Shown one piece after another: positions 61,366-64,000 of a stretch of 64,000 bases of DNA. Location of the stretch: contig NZ_RQHT01000014.1 of NCBI RefSeq assembly GCF_004770905.1, positions 744,001 to 808,000 of the forward strand, read 5' to 3'. Each line of letters begins with the position of its first letter. Within the stretch, counting starts at the first letter, position 1. Source of the stretch: Leptospira bandrabouensis. GTDB lineage: Bacteria; Spirochaetota; Leptospiria; Leptospirales; Leptospiraceae. The position numbers and the translations under genes are program-made. The notes beneath the pieces are model-generated. The model did not search any database. It saw only the letters and a program-made list of their open reading frames with translations, and was not told the origin of the DNA.

Positions 61366-62978
61366 CGGAGTCCTTCGCGAGAACAAGGAATTAACATGGT
61401 AAAAATTGCTCCCTTTGTTTCATGGTTCTCGGCGTACAACAATCCGTGGTGGTCATTCACAATTTCTCTAGAAATGGACAAACCGAGTCCAGTTCCCTTT
61501 GTTCCTGCTTTTACCTGTTTCGATTGGATGAATTTTTCAAAAATTTTATCCAAGTCTTCGGGAGGAATTCCCGGTCCAAAATCACGAATTTGTATTCCGA
61601 TACCGTTGACATATGACTGAGTTTTTCTCGGAATAAATTCTCTTCTGACCATACTAATTTCAATATTAGTGTCATTTGGGATGAATTTTAGTGCATTTGA
61701 GAGAATATTTCGTATCACCTGTTGGATTCTTTCATAGTCGAACTCGGCTTCCCAACGTTCTTCCTTATCTAGTAAAACAACTGTGATCCCTCTTTTTTCC
61801 AAAATGACTCGCATTTCGTTAATCACAAATTTAGCTGTTTCTTTCAGACAATTTTTCTCAAATAAATACCTCATTTTGCCTGATTCTAATTTGGCTATAT
61901 CTAACAAATTTTCAAGTAAACCTAACAATCGTTTTCCTGAAGAATCAATAATCTGAAAGTATTCTTTTATTTTCTCTGGCGAAACCGTTGCTGATTTTTC
62001 TTCCCCTAGTTCAGCATAACTCAAAATAGCATGGATCGGTGTTTTTAATTCATGAGAGATATTTGCTAAAAAGAGAGACTTCATATAAGAGGCTTCTTCT
62101 GCAATATTTTTGGACATTTTTAAGTCCATCGTTTGGCTTTCTACCAACTCTTCTAAATGATTTCTATATTGGTATAATTCTTGTTCTTGGATTTTCCTTT
62201 GACTAATATCTCTTAAAATCCCTGTAAACATTTTCCCTGATTTAGTTTTGAATTCACCCACAGACAATTCACATGGAAAAATCTCACCTGACTTTCGTTG
62301 TGCAATTAGTTCCCTTCCAACCCCGATGATATGTTGAGTACCTGTAGCCTTATATCTTCGCAAATACTCATCATGTTTGTCTTTGTATTCCGGTGGGATA
62401 ATCATCGTAACATTTTTGCCAATCACTTCATCATGAGTATATCCAAAGGTAATTTCAGCGGTTTTGTTAAAAAATTGGATAATTCCGTCATCGTTGATTA
62501 TGATAATAGAATCGGCAGCATTTTGCGCCATCGAAAGGAATCTAGATTCACTTTCTAAAAACGCATTTTCCAAACGTTTTCTTTCTGTGATGTCCCTATG
62601 GTTGGACATGATATATCCTTCATAGAGAACTACAAATCGAACTTCCACATAACGGATATTTGGTTCTACGCCATAAGAATATTCTTTCCAAAAAACTTGG
62701 CTTTTTTTCTCCGATAAATATGACAATGCTTCGGCTGCGATTTCACGTAAGTAAGGAGGAAGACCCACATCGATATGTTTGCCGAGTAAGGTTTCTGGTT
62801 TGTCTCCAATATTGACAAACCTGGAAGTTTTATAATCAACGATGATTCCATCTCTGTTGATTTTGAGCCAAAAATCAGGATTGGACCTGAGAAGGTTTTC
62901 CAATTCCCGAAGTACAGCTTCCGGTGGAAAGTCGGAAGGATTCTGCCAAATACGGGCAAATGAAGAATTTGGTGCCAT
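61362..62978 (-). CDS. PAS-domain sensor histidine kinase
   Basis: A 538-aa soluble kinase (no membrane helix). Two PAS domains (about 25-135 and 145-262, with IRYVEVRFVVLYEGYIMSNH and GVGRELIAQRKSGEIFPCEL), a coiled coil, HisKA with H309 (LANISHELKTPIHAIL), and HATPase (NALKFIPND, DFGPGIPPEDLDKIFEKF, KGTGLGLSISREIV). A cytoplasmic signal such as redox or a ligand in PAS is likely. It is co-transcribed with the REC-HATPase protein and divergent from pyrD. Confidence 0.9.
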   Translation of the reverse strand: MAPNSSFARIWQNPSDFPPEAVLRELENLLRSNPDFWLKINRDGIIVDYKTSRFVNIGDKPETLLGKHIDVGLPPYLREIAAEALSYLSEKKSQVFWKEYSYGVEPNIRYVEVRFVVLYEGYIMSNHRDITERKRLENAFLESESRFLSMAQNAADSIIIINDDGIIQFFNKTAEITFGYTHDEVIGKNVTMIIPPEYKDKHDEYLRRYKATGTQHIIGVGRELIAQRKSGEIFPCELSVGEFKTKSGKMFTGILRDISQRKIQEQELYQYRNHLEELVESQTMDLKMSKNIAEEASYMKSLFLANISHELKTPIHAILSYAELGEEKSATVSPEKIKEYFQIIDSSGKRLLGLLENLLDIAKLESGKMRYLFEKNCLKETAKFVINEMRVILEKRGITVVLLDKEERWEAEFDYERIQQVIRNILSNALKFIPNDTNIEISMVRREFIPRKTQSYVNGIGIQIRDFGPGIPPEDLDKIFEKFIQSKQVKAGTKGTGLGLSISREIVNDHHGLLYAENHETKGAIFTMLIPCSREGLR

Positions 62979-63078
62979 TCATTAAAGTCCTGATTATGAG
63001 TCTCTGAAAGAACGCTATTTTCGGAAAGAAATTGTAAGAAAAGAGTGCGAAAAAAGAATCAACGTTAAGGTTCTCCTC

Positions 63079-64000
63079 TTGTTCTACAATCACCTGATCA
63101 AACCAATCCTATTTCATTTAGATCCGGAATCTGCACACCACTTGGCTGCCACATTCCTTTCGCTTTCACAAAAAATCCCTTTTTTCCATAAGACTCTTTC
63201 TTCAATCTTTGAATACAAATCGAAACGATTGGAACAAACCATTCAGGGAATCCATTTCCCCAATCCATTAGGACTTGCCGCAGGATTTGACAAAACAGCA
63301 GAACTCTTTCCTACAATGATTCATATGGGATTTGGGTACATTGAAGTAGGTACCATCACTGCCAATGGACAACCAGGCAATGAAAAACCAAGACTCTTCC
63401 GTTATCCCAAACACAAAGCCCTCATCAACCGAATGGGGTTTAATAACCCAGGGGCCGATATTGCCGAATCTAATATAAAGAACCAACAAAAGTTGGGTGT
63501 ACGTGGAATCAATGCGGGAAAATCAAAAGTCACTGAATTAGAGAATGCTGTGGGTGATTATGTTTATACACTAAAGAAGTTGGTTCCTTATGGAGATTAT
63601 GCTGTGATCAATATCAGCTCACCGAACACTCCAGGCTTACGAACACTCCAAACAAAAAAAACTCTTATCGATCTTATCGAAGGAATCTTATCTGCTTTTG
63701 AACACAAGTTTCCGATTCCCTTGTATTTAAAATTTGCTCCTGATCTCTCAGAAGAAGAGTTAGTCGAAAATTTAAACGTATGTTTGGATTATAAAATTAG
63801 TGGTGTCATCCTGACTAACACCACACTTAACAAAGAAGTACTCGGGGAAAAAAATCCAGAGGAAGGCGGGCTCTCTGGTGGCCCACTTTTCGAAAGGTCA
63901 CTTCATTTTGTTTCCCTTGCTTACAAAACTTTAAAGGGAAAAATCCCTATCATTGGTGTGGGAGGGATCGACTCAGGGGAAAAAGCAAAACGGATGATGG
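63079..64000 (+). CDS. pyrD: Dihydroorotate dehydrogenase, class 2 (3' end outside window)
   Basis: Oxidises dihydroorotate to orotate with quinone as acceptor, in pyrimidine synthesis at the inner membrane. The N-terminal helix FYNHLIKPILFHLDPESAHH is the class 2 membrane segment. FMN/substrate motifs: LGLAAGFDKTAELFP, GTITANGQPGNEKPRLFR, NRMGFNN, and VINISSPNTPGLRTLQ with the class 2 catalytic Ser. I chose TTG 63079 since no ATG or GTG fits; AAGG lies 8 bp ahead. The frame is open at the right edge (about 307 codons seen of ~340). Confidence 0.9.
   Translation, partial: MFYNHLIKPILFHLDPESAHHLAATFLSLSQKIPFFHKTLSSIFEYKSKRLEQTIQGIHFPNPLGLAAGFDKTAELFPTMIHMGFGYIEVGTITANGQPGNEKPRLFRYPKHKALINRMGFNNPGADIAESNIKNQQKLGVRGINAGKSKVTELENAVGDYVYTLKKLVPYGDYAVINISSPNTPGLRTLQTKKTLIDLIEGILSAFEHKFPIPLYLKFAPDLSEEELVENLNVCLDYKISGVILTNTTLNKEVLGEKNPEEGGLSGGPLFERSLHFVSLAYKTLKGKIPIIGVGGIDSGEKAKRMM

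Overview
The window looks like a chromosomal segment of a spirochaete of the genus Leptospira, probably one of the free-living (saprophytic) species. The DNA is AT-rich. Lipoproteins have loose spirochaetal lipoboxes (FISC, VSC, TSC, FNC). There is a DUF1554 lipoprotein, a family found almost only in Leptospira, and the tmRNA encodes the tag ANNEFALAA. Species assignment is inference; no search was run.

Layout. 1-5.4 kb: KtrB/KtrA-type potassium uptake (left gene cut by the window edge), a BtuF-like binding protein, then an exbB-exbD-exbD-tonB operon preceded by a textbook-like Pho box. 5.4-7.0 kb: two toxin-antitoxin pairs (Doc/AbrB-like and VapBC). 7.1-18.5 kb: lipoproteins, a phasin-like gene with paired palindromes, AraC + DoxX, malic enzyme, a glycerol facilitator, an internally deleted DJ-1/PfpI pseudogene, and a minus-strand run that includes a GH25 lysozyme and a MotB-like protein. 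That run is interspersed with seven copies of a 20-bp near-palindrome. 18.57-19.4 kb: ssrA (tmRNA), followed by two exact-looking 229-bp tandem units that each begin with a copy of the tmRNA 3' end. 19.7-22.8 kb: NrsF anti-sigma / SigF-type ECF sigma factor, divergent from a bufferin (bufA2-bufB-bufC; DUF692/DUF2063) RiPP operon with a SigF-like promoter.

22.9-33.3 kb is accessory-like: a DUF1554 lipoprotein, GyrI-like and AraC proteins, an SDR gene broken by one stop codon, DHFR-like and DUF1579 proteins, a Fic protein, a LURP-one/scramblase-like protein, and a PD-(D/E)XK-like nuclease domain fused to a ParA ATPase. A TetR regulator and an alpha/beta hydrolase follow. Three copies of a structured ~88-bp repeat (family B) punctuate this part; a second structured repeat (family A) occurs at 5.4 and 37.8 kb. 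33.4-40.4 kb: two chemoreceptors, a DUF3052 protein, and a phosphate-selective-porin-like gene preceded by a second three-repeat Pho box.

40.6-57.7 kb is a coherent lipid/steroid-like catabolic cluster. It holds two bile-acid:sodium symporter family transporters, two 3-beta-HSD/epimerase-like proteins, acyl-CoA synthetase, acyl-CoA dehydrogenase, enoyl-CoA hydratase, SDR, a GMC oxidoreductase with a Tat-exported small partner, a cytochrome-c/beta-propeller protein, an MFS transporter, a DUF2804 lipoprotein and a dedicated chemoreceptor. A TetR regulator sits at its head with a perfect 16-bp palindrome. 57.7-64.0 kb: an EAL phosphodiesterase, RluA-type pseudouridine synthase, HAD phosphatase, a REC-HATPase response regulator with a PAS histidine kinase, and pyrD cut by the right edge.

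The most notable system-level signals are the Pho boxes that tie the TonB motor to the porin, the SigF-bufferin locus, the ssrA-anchored tandem units, the iterated palindromes, and the nuclease-ParA fusion.
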